Source: UBA10649 sp965278965
GTDB lineage: Bacteria > Actinomycetota > Actinomycetes > S36-B12
Assembly (NCBI GenBank): GCA_965278965.1
Contig: OZ257127.1
Span: 1,860,001 to 1,924,000 of the forward strand
Reading direction: 5' to 3'
Length of the DNA stretch: 64,000 bases
Below are positions 15,775-24,678 of this stretch, one piece after another (positions within the stretch are counted from its first letter, which is position 1; every line of letters begins with the position of its first letter). The notes under the pieces were generated by a model, which saw only the letters and a program-made list of their open reading frames with translations, was not told the origin of the DNA and did not search any database. Position numbers and translations under genes: made by a program.

Positions 15775-17440
15775 CAGTCGGATGCGTGCGCTCGCCCTCG
15801 ACACGGCGAGCGTCACGGGTATCACCGTGGTCACCGCCGCGCTCTCCCAGCGCTGGGCGTCGCTGCTCCTGGACGCCATGTTCTACGCGTCGGAGTCGCT
15901 GTTCGGCCACGCCGTCACCGACCGGGCGGTCGAGCCGTCCTACTACTGGACGCGCCTGGGGTACATCGTCCCCGTGCGTGCGCTGACGACGGTCCTCGGA
16001 CCGTGGGCCGGCTTCGAGGTCTTCCGCGTCCTGCTGATCGCCGGTCTGACGGCCGGCCTGCTCGTCATCGCCCGCACGTTCACCTCTCGGCTGCCGGCGA
16101 TCGCCGTCGTCGCGCCGCTGACGATGAGCTCGGTCGTCCTTACGTATCTCGGGACGTCCTACCTCACCGGCGCCGTCCTCGCGGGCACGGCCCTCGTCAT
16201 CGCATTCGGGCTGCATCGGGGGTTGTGGGCGCACGTCGCCGCCGGCGCGACGCTCGGCTGGCTCGCGATGGTGAACCCGCCCGGCCTGCTGCTGGCCGCG
16301 ACCTGCTGGGTGGCCGTCCGGATCCACGGCCGCGTGCACTGGCGTCGCACCGGCCTCGCCGTCGGCACGGCCGCCGTCGTCTTCGTGGCGTTCCTCGGTC
16401 TCGGGCGCATCGTCTTCCCCGAGCTTGACTGGTTCGCGACCTACCTGACGTGGAACGCGAAGATCGACTACTCCGTGTTCGCCAGCCGCGATCCGGTGTG
16501 GCTGCATGACATCTCACTGCTCGTTCCTCTCGTCGCGCTCGCTGTGGCGGTGGGGGCCTGGGTCAATGACCGGACCCAACGGTCGTCACAGCTCGCCGTC
16601 GTCGTGAGCCTGAGCAGCGTCGGGTTCATGCTGGTCTTCTCCCCGCTGATGGGCGGAATCGCGCTCGAGGCGCCCATGTACCAGGCGATGTTGTGGCCCC
16701 CGGCGCTCGCGAGCTTGTGCCTGGTCGTCGCCGGCCGTGTCGGCGACCGCAGGCCGCGGCCCGTCGCGGTCGCGCTGGCCGGGATCGCGGCGACCGCCCT
16801 GGTGGTCGTCGCGGGGCACTTCACGGGGATCGTCCCGGCCGCCGGCGGCATCGCGCTCGCCGTCGCTGCCGCCGTGCTCGGGGTAGCCGCGGTGTGGGTC
16901 CTGCGCCGGCTCGGGGCGACCGCCGCCGTCGTCACCGCCGTGGTGGCGCTCGCGCTGGTCCTGTCGGCCGCCCAGCTTCTGCAGAACTCCCGGCGCACGA
17001 TCGGGCTGTACCCGACCACGCCGTACTCCTACGCGTTCGTCCCGAACCCGTCGTCGGACAAGATGCGCGCCGCCGTCAACGCCCAGCAGTGGCTGCTCGA
17101 CAACACCCGCGACGACGACACGGTCCTCAACTGGGTCGGTGGCGACTGGGTGGGTGGCGACCGAGAGCTGTACATGGTCGCAGCGATGCAGCTGTGGGGC
17201 GAGAACCGCGTGACGCTGGAGCCCAAGCTCACGGCGGACGACGAGGCGCGGCTGGAGACCCTGCGGCCCAGCGTCATCCAGATGGTCGCCCCAACGACCG
17301 AGCAGGTGCTCGCCTTCTGGCGCAGCCTGCCCGCCTCGACGCGCCCGTCCGCACCGCAGTGCTACGACTTCGCATGGCCGATGCCCGACCTGCCCGTGGC
17401 CCACTCGTGCCTGACCCGACTCACCTGGGGTGCCGCGTGA
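15764..17440 (+). CDS. Polytopic membrane protein, probable GT-C glycosyltransferase
   Basis: 558 residues with about twelve hydrophobic segments and a soluble C-terminal domain of about 130 residues ending in SCLTRLTWGAA. The region between the second and third helices (SYYWTRLGYIVPVR) and the later soluble domain with MQLWGENRVTLEPKL fit membrane glycosyltransferases whose C-terminal domain faces outward. No recognised family signature. The ATG lies within the end of the previous gene, and the stop overlaps the next start as GTGA. Confidence 0.55.
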   Translation: MPTDSRMRALALDTASVTGITVVTAALSQRWASLLLDAMFYASESLFGHAVTDRAVEPSYYWTRLGYIVPVRALTTVLGPWAGFEVFRVLLIAGLTAGLLVIARTFTSRLPAIAVVAPLTMSSVVLTYLGTSYLTGAVLAGTALVIAFGLHRGLWAHVAAGATLGWLAMVNPPGLLLAATCWVAVRIHGRVHWRRTGLAVGTAAVVFVAFLGLGRIVFPELDWFATYLTWNAKIDYSVFASRDPVWLHDISLLVPLVALAVAVGAWVNDRTQRSSQLAVVVSLSSVGFMLVFSPLMGGIALEAPMYQAMLWPPALASLCLVVAGRVGDRRPRPVAVALAGIAATALVVVAGHFTGIVPAAGGIALAVAAAVLGVAAVWVLRRLGATAAVVTAVVALALVLSAAQLLQNSRRTIGLYPTTPYSYAFVPNPSSDKMRAAVNAQQWLLDNTRDDDTVLNWVGGDWVGGDRELYMVAAMQLWGENRVTLEPKLTADDEARLETLRPSVIQMVAPTTEQVLAFWRSLPASTRPSAPQCYDFAWPMPDLPVAHSCLTRLTWGAA

Positions 17441-19215
17441 CCGCACGCACGTCCGTCCACTCGCAGCTGCTGTCGTGGCGCACCGCCGCCGAGGCTGCCA
17501 TCACGGCCGTCGTCACCACCGCCCTCACGCTGGTGGTGTTCGGACCGATCTGGTCGTCGATGTCGGACCCCCTGGGCACCGGCGACATGTACGCGACGTA
17601 CGTGAACGGCGAGAGCTTCAGCGGCTTCGGGTACAGCACGACGACGCAGTTCGGCTTCCCGCTCGGGATGAACCTGAACTACACGCCGAACCTCGACCTG
17701 ACCGAGAACGCCTTCGCCAAGCTCGTCGACCTGATCACCGGCTCGCCGTTCGCCGGCATCAACCTGCTGCTGTTCCTGTCGTTCCCGCTGACCGCCGTGC
17801 TCGCGTACCTGCTGCTGCGGCTGGTCGGCGGGCGCGGACCGCTCGCGATCGCTCTGGCTACGGCGTTCAGCCTCATCCCGTTCCACTTCGGTCGCGGCCT
17901 CGGCCACACGTACCTGGCCACCATGTACTCCGCCGTCACGGCCCTGATGATCGCGGTGGTCATCGGGCAGGGCCTGATCCCGCGCATCGCGCACCACCCC
18001 GCGCGGTCACGGCGCGTCCTGGGCTGGGTCGGACTGGCCGTGCTCGTCGTCGTGACGGCCTGGAGCGGGCTGTACTACGCCGCCTTCGGGCTCATCCTCG
18101 GCACGTCAGCGGTGCTGTGGCGCTTTGCCCGTCGCGACCGCTGGCGGGACCTCGCCCTCAGCGTCGTCCCCCTCGTCGGGATCGGCGTGCTGGCGATCGT
18201 CGGGTTCCTCCCAGGGCTGCTCACGACGCTCTCCAACCCGCCCACGCAGGCGCTCGCCGAGCGGACGCCCTACGAGTCCGTGACGTTCGCGGGCAGCCTC
18301 GCGATGGCCCTGGTGCCGGCACCGATCAGCCATCTGCCGGGGATGTGGCGGTACAACGAGGCCGTCTACGACGCCTTCGGCGCCGCTCCGGCGTTGGAGA
18401 ACACCGCCCTGACGAACTACGGCACGTGGATCACGTCAGCCTGCGTCGTGGTGTTCCTCGTCGGCCTTGCCGTGCTGGCCCGAAGGAACCGGCTGCGCCG
18501 TACGTCGGTCCCCTTGCTGGCCTACCTGACCGTTGTCACCGTCCTGTTCTTCGTGCCCTGGGGCCTGAACTACCTCGTCGCCGGCACCGTGACCCCGCAG
18601 GTCCGGGCGTGGAACCGGCTGCTGCCGATCTTGTTGCTGCTCTTCGTGGCCGGTGCCGCCGCCGTACTTGCGCGCACGCGGTTGGGGCGGCTGTCGGTCA
18701 CCTCCGTCGTCGTCGCTGTCGCGGTCATCGCCGTGGTGGCTCTCGAGCAGGTCGCGCCGTTCCGGCAGGCCTACGCCGACGGCGCCGCCAATGGGACGGC
18801 GGCGGTCGCGGACGCGCGCGCCTACGCCGACCAGCTCAACGCGGCGATCCCCGAGGACTGCGGGGTCCTGCAGCTGCCGTACGTCGTGTATCCGGAGCAG
18901 GGCAGCATCGAGGAGCTGACCGACTACGAGCACTTCCTGCAGGGCTTGGTCAACCCGGACAAGGAGTTCAGCTACGGGGCGGTGAAGGACACCGCGGCCG
19001 CCGCACCGCTGTCGGACCTCGGCAACCGCTTCTCCCGCGCGACGATCGACCGCCTGGAGTCGCTCGGGTTCTGCGCCGTGCACGTCGACCGGCGCGGCTT
19101 CACCGACACGGCGTGGACGTGGGTGACCGCCGGCCTGAAGGAGGCCCTCGGTGCCCCGGTGGCGACCGGCGACGACGGGACCTGGCTCGCGTTCGCCCTC
19201 CCCGGCGCGCGGTGA
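17437..19215 (+). CDS. Polytopic membrane protein, probable GT-C glycosyltransferase
   Basis: 592 residues with about ten membrane helices. After the first helix comes a polar loop, DPLGTGDMYATYVNGESF, placing an acidic residue where GT-C enzymes have their catalytic Asp/Glu, followed by FGFPLGMNLNYTPNLDLTEN. A periplasmic C-terminal domain (from about residue 450) contains DCGVLQLPYVVYPEQG. It probably transfers a lipid-linked sugar or glycan on the outer membrane face. The GTG at 17437 overlaps the previous stop as GTGA. Confidence 0.58.
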   Translation: MTARTSVHSQLLSWRTAAEAAITAVVTTALTLVVFGPIWSSMSDPLGTGDMYATYVNGESFSGFGYSTTTQFGFPLGMNLNYTPNLDLTENAFAKLVDLITGSPFAGINLLLFLSFPLTAVLAYLLLRLVGGRGPLAIALATAFSLIPFHFGRGLGHTYLATMYSAVTALMIAVVIGQGLIPRIAHHPARSRRVLGWVGLAVLVVVTAWSGLYYAAFGLILGTSAVLWRFARRDRWRDLALSVVPLVGIGVLAIVGFLPGLLTTLSNPPTQALAERTPYESVTFAGSLAMALVPAPISHLPGMWRYNEAVYDAFGAAPALENTALTNYGTWITSACVVVFLVGLAVLARRNRLRRTSVPLLAYLTVVTVLFFVPWGLNYLVAGTVTPQVRAWNRLLPILLLLFVAGAAAVLARTRLGRLSVTSVVVAVAVIAVVALEQVAPFRQAYADGAANGTAAVADARAYADQLNAAIPEDCGVLQLPYVVYPEQGSIEELTDYEHFLQGLVNPDKEFSYGAVKDTAAAAPLSDLGNRFSRATIDRLESLGFCAVHVDRRGFTDTAWTWVTAGLKEALGAPVATGDDGTWLAFALPGAR

Positions 19216-20096
19216 CGACGTCGCGCAGCCACGCCGTCGTCATCCCTACGGCGTCGCGGGACACCGCCCGGCTGGCGACGGTCGTCGACGCCGTCCGGAC
19301 ACAGGTGCCGGCACCCCGCGAGGTCGTCGTCGCCTGCGTCGGCGAACCGCCGAGCCTCGATGCCACCATCGTGCGGACCGAACGGCTGGGCACCGCGAGC
19401 CAGCGCAACGCCGGGCTCGCACACGTGACGAGTGACGTCGTCCACTTCATCGATGACGACGTCGTCATCGCCCCCGGCTATCTCGCGGCCATGGACCGGG
19501 CGTACGACCGACCAGGGGTCGTCGGGGCGACCGGCAACCTCGCCCGACCTCTCAGCACCGCCGTCGTCGGCCCACAGGTGCGCCGATGGCTGCAAGGGCG
19601 CCCGGCGTCCGGCCGGGTCAGCCGAGCCGGCGTCGCCGAGCCGATTGACCTGCAGCTCAGTGACCACGACGTGGCGTGGATGCCCGCCGCCGCGATGTCG
19701 ATGCGCACCGAGCTCGCGGTCGCCCTGCAGTTCGACGAGGTGCTGGAGCGCGGGCCGACGGGACCGTACGCCCTGAACGAGGACGTCGACCTGACCGTCC
19801 GGCTCTCGCACCACGGCCGCCTGCGCTTCGTTGCCGGCGCGCGGGCCGAGCACATCGGGGCCGACACGTGGCGGCTGGGTTGGCCGGCGTACTGGGAGAT
19901 GCGGATGCTGACGCGTCGCTACCTCGCGAGCAAGCCGGACCTTGGGCTTTCGCGCGCGCACGCACGGGCGCACCTCACCGTCGACCTCGCGCTCGCCGCG
20001 TACCTGGTCGTGTCCCGTCGCAGCAGCGCCTCCTGCCTCGTGGCGGCGGCCCACGGGGTCATCGGGCCCGGCCTGGAACGACGTTCGCCCCGATGA
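19212..20096 (+). CDS. Glycosyltransferase family 2
   Basis: Cytosolic or membrane-associated GT-A enzyme adding a sugar from a nucleotide donor. Early residues HAVVIPTASRD match the GT2 N terminus; GTASQRNAGLAHV precedes HFIDDDVVIAPG, whose DDD is the metal/donor-binding DxD motif; NEDVDLTVRLSHHG supplies the ED acceptor-side motif. 294 residues. Stop-start overlaps on both sides (GTGA before, ATGA after) place it firmly in the five-gene operon. Confidence 0.85.
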   Translation: MTTSRSHAVVIPTASRDTARLATVVDAVRTQVPAPREVVVACVGEPPSLDATIVRTERLGTASQRNAGLAHVTSDVVHFIDDDVVIAPGYLAAMDRAYDRPGVVGATGNLARPLSTAVVGPQVRRWLQGRPASGRVSRAGVAEPIDLQLSDHDVAWMPAAAMSMRTELAVALQFDEVLERGPTGPYALNEDVDLTVRLSHHGRLRFVAGARAEHIGADTWRLGWPAYWEMRMLTRRYLASKPDLGLSRAHARAHLTVDLALAAYLVVSRRSSASCLVAAAHGVIGPGLERRSPR

Positions 20097-21250
20097 CCGT
20101 CTCGACATCGTCCCGCCGGATGCTCGACCACGCGATCGCCCATCCCGCGCTCGCCGTCACAACGGGATACGTGCTGCTGCGGGCGCTGGACCTCGTGGGC
20201 TTCGCACTCGTCGGCGGGGACGGCTCGCGCAGCCTCGGGGACACCCTGACGACGTGGGACGGGGGCTGGTACGTCCGCGCTGCCCGGATCGGCTGGCCCG
20301 AGCACGTCGACATCGCGGTCGACGGCACGCCCCCGGGCCAGACGACGTGGGCGTGGCCCCCGCTCTTCCCGCTCGCCGGGCGGATCCTTGCCGCTCCGTT
20401 CGGCGCCGGTGCCGTGCCGGCAGCGCTCACGGTCGTGGCGATGGTCAGCGGTCTGCTCGCTGCGCTCGTCCTCAGTCGCGCCGTCCGCCCGTTCGCCGGC
20501 GTGGCCGGCGGGATCGGCGTCGCCCTGCTGTGGGCGTCGATGCCGGCGGCCCCCGTGCTGCTCATGTCGTACACGGAGGCGTCGTTCTGCCTGCTCGCGT
20601 TCGCCGCTCTGTGGGCGGCGGCCCGCGAACGCTTCCTGCTCGCGGGCGCCGTCCTGGTCGCCGCGGGCCTGGTCCGCAACTCCGCCCTCCCGTTCGCCGT
20701 CGCCCTCGCCGCGGCGGCGTGGATGTCATGGCGAGGACGCACGGCCACGAGGTTGTCGACCCCACGCCTGGTCGCGGTGGCGCTGCTCGCCGTCGCGTCG
20801 GTCGTTACGTGGCCCCTGGTCGTCGCGCTCCGCGCAGGCTCATGGGACGGGTTGGCCCGGGTGCATGCCGCTTGGGGTCGGGCCACGACGCCGCTGCACG
20901 ACACCGCCGCCTGGTTCTGGCACCTGGACCGCCAGGGCCTACCCGAGGTCGCACTCGTCCTGGTCGTGCTTGCCGCGGCGACGATCGCCGCGGTCGCGTG
21001 CTGGCGTGATAGTCGGTACCCGCTGTCGGTGCGGCTCATCGGCCCCGTGAGCGTGCTGTTCCTGCTCGCAACCGGTGTCGGCACGTCCGGCCTGCGGCTG
21101 CTCCTGCCGGACGTCGCGATCCCTGCCTGGCTGCAGCCGCTGGTCCGCAGCGCAACAGCCGTCGTCGTCGCGTGCGTCGTGCTGCTCGCCCTGCGGTGGG
21201 CCTGGATCGGCGTCTACGTCGGGGGCTCGCCCGACAGCCCGCCGCCCTGA
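20093..21250 (+). CDS. PIG-V-like membrane mannosyltransferase family protein
   Basis: 385 residues, about nine helices. The first outer loop contains TTWDGGWYVRAA, the WDG/WDA motif typical of actinobacterial PIG-V-like mannosyltransferases, and WAWPPLFPLAGR follows as expected for that family; SYTEASFCLLAF matches another conserved segment. It likely uses a polyprenyl-phosphate sugar donor at the outer face. The sugar is unknown. It ends the operon and its 3' end overlaps the convergent GT4 gene by 37 bases. Confidence 0.68.
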   Translation: MTVSTSSRRMLDHAIAHPALAVTTGYVLLRALDLVGFALVGGDGSRSLGDTLTTWDGGWYVRAARIGWPEHVDIAVDGTPPGQTTWAWPPLFPLAGRILAAPFGAGAVPAALTVVAMVSGLLAALVLSRAVRPFAGVAGGIGVALLWASMPAAPVLLMSYTEASFCLLAFAALWAAARERFLLAGAVLVAAGLVRNSALPFAVALAAAAWMSWRGRTATRLSTPRLVAVALLAVASVVTWPLVVALRAGSWDGLARVHAAWGRATTPLHDTAAWFWHLDRQGLPEVALVLVVLAAATIAAVACWRDSRYPLSVRLIGPVSVLFLLATGVGTSGLRLLLPDVAIPAWLQPLVRSATAVVVACVVLLALRWAWIGVYVGGSPDSPPP

Positions 21251-23616
21251 CCGTCGATCGCCGCGACCACCTCGTGTGCGACATCGGCCCAGGTCCGTGC
21301 CTGCGCCGGGGTGTCTCTCGGCGGTGGCGTCTGCGCGACCTCCCGGAGGGCGGCTCGCCAGGCATCCGCGTCGTCGGGGTGCAGGAACGTGCCGATGCCG
21401 TCGGCCGCCTCGCGGACCGCCGCGAGGTCCGCGGCGATCACGGGCAGGCCGATCGACCGCGCTTCCGCGACGGGCAGGCCGTAGCCCTCGGCGACCGACG
21501 GCAGCACGAGCGCCGCCGCGTTGTCGAGGATCCATCGCAGCTCCGCGTCGGTCAGTCCGGGCAGGTGGACGATCCCGCTCCGCAACACAGGGTCACGGTC
21601 GACCGCGTCCCGCAGGTCGGCCGTGCCCCAGCCCCACGCACCGACCCAGACGATCGTCGGCATCGTCTCGCCGGACGCGGCCGCTCGCCGGATGACGTCG
21701 ACGAGCAGACGGTGGTTCTTGCGGGTCTCGATCGTCCCGACCTGGACGACGAAGGGACGCGGGAGACTCTCGACCCCACGAGGAGCGTGCGGGACCGCCG
21801 CGACCTCGACCGCGGGCCGCACCACGACCATCCGGCGCGGACGGGGCAGGAGGCCGAGATCGGACGCCGCGTCGATCGCGTCGGCCGTGGCCTGCGAGAT
21901 CACCAGGATCCCCTCGGCGTGGGTCGCCACGTCCGCCAGCCACGGGCGGAACAGCGCCGGCGCGCCGGCGTCCGTAGTGCTCGGATGCGTGAGCGGCACG
22001 AGGTCGTGGACGACGACCCACAGCCGCGGCCGCCGCCTGGGCGGGAGGTCGGCCACGGCGGCGACCACACCCGTGGTCCAGTCGTGCCCGGCGACCAGCA
22101 GCACGTCCCGCGGCCGCATCGCTGCGTGCAGGCCCTGGCCGACCCGCCGCCGTCGGCCGGGCTCGCGGACCGCCAGCACGGCCTCCACGACGTCGGCGAC
22201 GACACCGCCGACACGCGGGGACACCGAGCCTGCCGCCTGCACGACTCGCTGGCGCAGCAGGCCGAGCCGGGCACTCGGCTCGGGCTGCGTCCCATCGTCG
22301 TACCGGCCGAGGTCGCCCGTAGGCTCGACGTGCAGGCCATCGGCGTCGACCCAGACGGTAGGCGCGTCATGGCCGAGCTCGGCCAGACCGCGCGCCAGCC
22401 CCGCCTCCACGCGTGCGATCCCGTCCGGTCGCCCGCCGCGCGCCCGCGCCGACGTGACCTCGACGAAGATGCGCGGCGGGTCGCGGCGCAGGAGCGAGCC
22501 GGCGGCCGCCGCGACCTGACGTTCGGCCGCGACCGAGGACATCCGTGTGCGGGCGAGGTCGGCGCCGGCAGCGGCCAGTGCCTCCGCGCGCCCCGGGGCA
22601 AGGGCGTCCAGGCACGCCGCAGCGAACGCGTCGGGTCCGTCAGCGAGCTCCGCGTCCACACCAGGGCGCAGGTCGAGACCGGCGGCGCCGATCGTCGTCG
22701 TCACCAGACCTCGGCCGTGGGCGAAGGCGTCGAGGATCTTCACGCGCGTGCCGGAACCCACCAGCACGGGCACTATGACGGCGCGCGCCCAGGCGTAGTG
22801 AGGGGCGAGGTCGGCGACCGGGCCCACCGCGTCGATGACGTCACGGACGTCCTCCGGCAGAAGGTCGCCCTGGGGCCCGACGGCGCGGACACGCACATCG
22901 GGCACCACCGCGCGCAGTCGCGGCAGGACGTTCCGGGCGAACCAGATGAGGCCCTCCCGGTTCGGCGGATAGCCGAGCACCCCGACGAAGAGCAGGTTCG
23001 CGTCCGTGGGTGGGGGGCCGACCGGCGCGGTCACGCCTGGGGCGGCGTTGGGGACGATGGCGGCCCGGGCGGCCGGTGGCAGGCGGTCGCGATCCGCGGC
23101 GCTGCAGACGACCAGGAGGTCCGTCTCACGCGCCAGGCGCGAGCGCAGACCCCGCGTTGTCACGCGGTCGACGACGCCGCGCACGGGCCCACCCGAGCGC
23201 GTGTCCTCCTCAAGGTCGTCGACGTCGAGCACAACCCGGGTCGGCATCGGGCCCGGCCAAGCCAGAAGCGCACCCGTCTTCACGAACCAGCCGAGGTCGA
23301 ACGGCGCGGACATCAGCTCCGGCGGGAGGTCCCAGCGACCGGCCGCGACAGCGTCGGGGACGCGGCCGCGGCCGCCGAGGGCCGCCCCCAGGGCCGGCCA
23401 GCGGTGCCGCACGCCCGGCGACCGCCGCGGGACGACCACGACGGTGGGGTCGAGTCTGGCCTCCGGTCTATCCGCGACGTGCTCGTCGAGCAGCACGTAC
23501 GTGACGTCGCCCACCTGCTCGAGCGCTCGACGCGCCACGCCGGCGCGCATCGCCGAGCCCCCAACGTGGCGGTCCTCGCTGCGCGTCGCGACGAGAACGA
23601 TCCGGGGGCGGTGCAC
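21214..23616 (-). CDS. Double-domain GT4 glycosyltransferase
   Basis: About 800 residues containing two GT-B units in tandem. The first (about 1-390) has NLLFVGVLGYPPNREGL near 208-223 and the donor-site motif GSGTRVKILDAFAHG near 287. The second (about 405-790) has VQVGTIETRKNH near 625 and PSVAEGYGLPVAEA near 705, the E-x7-E region of GT4/GT1 enzymes. Both halves appear intact, so it may add two sugars in sequence. The GTG at 23616 is preferred, an in-frame GTG at 23646 being possible. It overlaps the GT-C gene end by 37 bases. Confidence 0.82.
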   Translation of the reverse strand: MHRPRIVLVATRSEDRHVGGSAMRAGVARRALEQVGDVTYVLLDEHVADRPEARLDPTVVVVPRRSPGVRHRWPALGAALGGRGRVPDAVAAGRWDLPPELMSAPFDLGWFVKTGALLAWPGPMPTRVVLDVDDLEEDTRSGGPVRGVVDRVTTRGLRSRLARETDLLVVCSAADRDRLPPAARAAIVPNAAPGVTAPVGPPPTDANLLFVGVLGYPPNREGLIWFARNVLPRLRAVVPDVRVRAVGPQGDLLPEDVRDVIDAVGPVADLAPHYAWARAVIVPVLVGSGTRVKILDAFAHGRGLVTTTIGAAGLDLRPGVDAELADGPDAFAAACLDALAPGRAEALAAAGADLARTRMSSVAAERQVAAAAGSLLRRDPPRIFVEVTSARARGGRPDGIARVEAGLARGLAELGHDAPTVWVDADGLHVEPTGDLGRYDDGTQPEPSARLGLLRQRVVQAAGSVSPRVGGVVADVVEAVLAVREPGRRRRVGQGLHAAMRPRDVLLVAGHDWTTGVVAAVADLPPRRRPRLWVVVHDLVPLTHPSTTDAGAPALFRPWLADVATHAEGILVISQATADAIDAASDLGLLPRPRRMVVVRPAVEVAAVPHAPRGVESLPRPFVVQVGTIETRKNHRLLVDVIRRAAASGETMPTIVWVGAWGWGTADLRDAVDRDPVLRSGIVHLPGLTDAELRWILDNAAALVLPSVAEGYGLPVAEARSIGLPVIAADLAAVREAADGIGTFLHPDDADAWRAALREVAQTPPPRDTPAQARTWADVAHEVVAAIDGQGGGLSGEPPT

Positions 23617-23722
23617 GTCAGCGCCCACCGTCGACCCGCCGCCCACCTCGCGCCCCTGTCCCCCGTCGGTTCCGGCACGCTACCCGCCGGACGACGCCGA
23701 GGCGCGCAGTAGGTTGACCTCG

Positions 23723-24565
23723 ATGAATGCCCCGCTCGTCTCCGTGGTCGTGCCGATCTTCAACGGCCTGTCGTTCCTGCCCCAGACGGTCGCGTCGATC
23801 ACCGGCCAGGACTATCCCGAGGTCGAGATCGTCCTCGTCGACGGCGGCTCGACCGACGGCTCCCTCGACTGGATCCGCGAGCTCGACCTCCCTCGCCTCG
23901 TCATCGATGCGCTGCCTCCCGGCACTCCCGCCGCCGCCACGTGGACGCGCGCCAGCGAGCTCGCCACCGGCGAGTACGTGAAGCTGCTGTGCCAGGACGA
24001 CCTCATCTACCCGTCGGCGTTGCGACTGCAGGCAGCCGACCTCGACTCCTTCCCCACCGCCGGCATGGCGATAGCCGAGCGCGACATCGTCTCCGCGAGC
24101 GGACGGGTCATCGCGCAGGCTCGCGGATGCACCGGGTTGAGCGGCGGGCTCGTCGACGGGGTCGAGTCCCTCGTGGTCGGAGCGCGTCAGGGGGCCAACA
24201 TCTTCGGCGAGCCGCTGGCCGTCCTCTTCCGCCGGGAGGCGATGCGCGAGTCGCTGCCCTGGGACGACACCCACCCGTTCCTGCTCGACATGTTCTTCTA
24301 CGCGAAGGTCCTGCAGCGGCACGCGCTGGCCGTCCGCCACGAGAGCGTGGGTGCCTTCCGGGTGAGCACCTCGTCGTGGTCGACGCGGCTGGCCGGCCGC
24401 CAGCGAGCCCAGTTCATGGCGTGGCAGCAGCACGTCGAGCGGGACATCGCTGCGGATCAGCCGTGGTACCGCATCGCGCAGGCCCGGATCAACAACGAGA
24501 AGACAACCTGGCTGAGGCGAGCCGCGTACGCCTGGCTGAAACGCCGCGGCGACCTGAGCATGTAG
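23723..24565 (+). CDS. Glycosyltransferase family 2
   Basis: 280 residues. It starts SVVVPIFNGLSFLPQTV, has VLVDGGSTDGS for nucleotide binding and EYVKLLCQDDLIYP carrying the DxD-like QDD. The C-terminal part is closely similar to the GT2 at 28853: both have FGEP/LGEP, PWDD, a D-x3-YA-x-VL stretch and FRVS-x2-SWS followed by GRQR-x-QF. They are paralogues. No membrane helix is evident. The ATG at 23723 follows GACCTCG and no strong RBS. It ends at a perfect 19-bp palindrome. Confidence 0.85.
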   Translation: MNAPLVSVVVPIFNGLSFLPQTVASITGQDYPEVEIVLVDGGSTDGSLDWIRELDLPRLVIDALPPGTPAAATWTRASELATGEYVKLLCQDDLIYPSALRLQAADLDSFPTAGMAIAERDIVSASGRVIAQARGCTGLSGGLVDGVESLVVGARQGANIFGEPLAVLFRREAMRESLPWDDTHPFLLDMFFYAKVLQRHALAVRHESVGAFRVSTSSWSTRLAGRQRAQFMAWQQHVERDIAADQPWYRIAQARINNEKTTWLRRAAYAWLKRRGDLSM

Positions 24566-24624
24566 TTGAGCGGCGGGTTGTGGGATGCGAGCCGAAGGCG
24601 AGCGGCCACAACCCGCCGCTCAAC
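24565..24624. terminator. Perfect 19-bp palindrome between convergent genes
   Basis: GTTGAGCGGCGGGTTGTGG at 24565-24583 is exactly complementary to 24606-24624, with a 22-base loop containing GCGAGCCGAAGGCGAGC. It begins at the last base of the GT2 stop codon and lies before the convergent membrane-protein gene. It differs in sequence from the other palindromes but shares the outer TTGAG/CTCAA ends. No T-tract. Confidence 0.75.
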
Positions 24625-24678
24625 GATAGGTAGAACGGAGGAGACGTCTACCCAGGAGTCCGCGCCGGAACTCGCCAC

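Noticed and set aside
21172..23712. An 846-codon plus-strand frame
   Set aside because: Shadow of the double GT4 gene, which has canonical motifs on the other strand.
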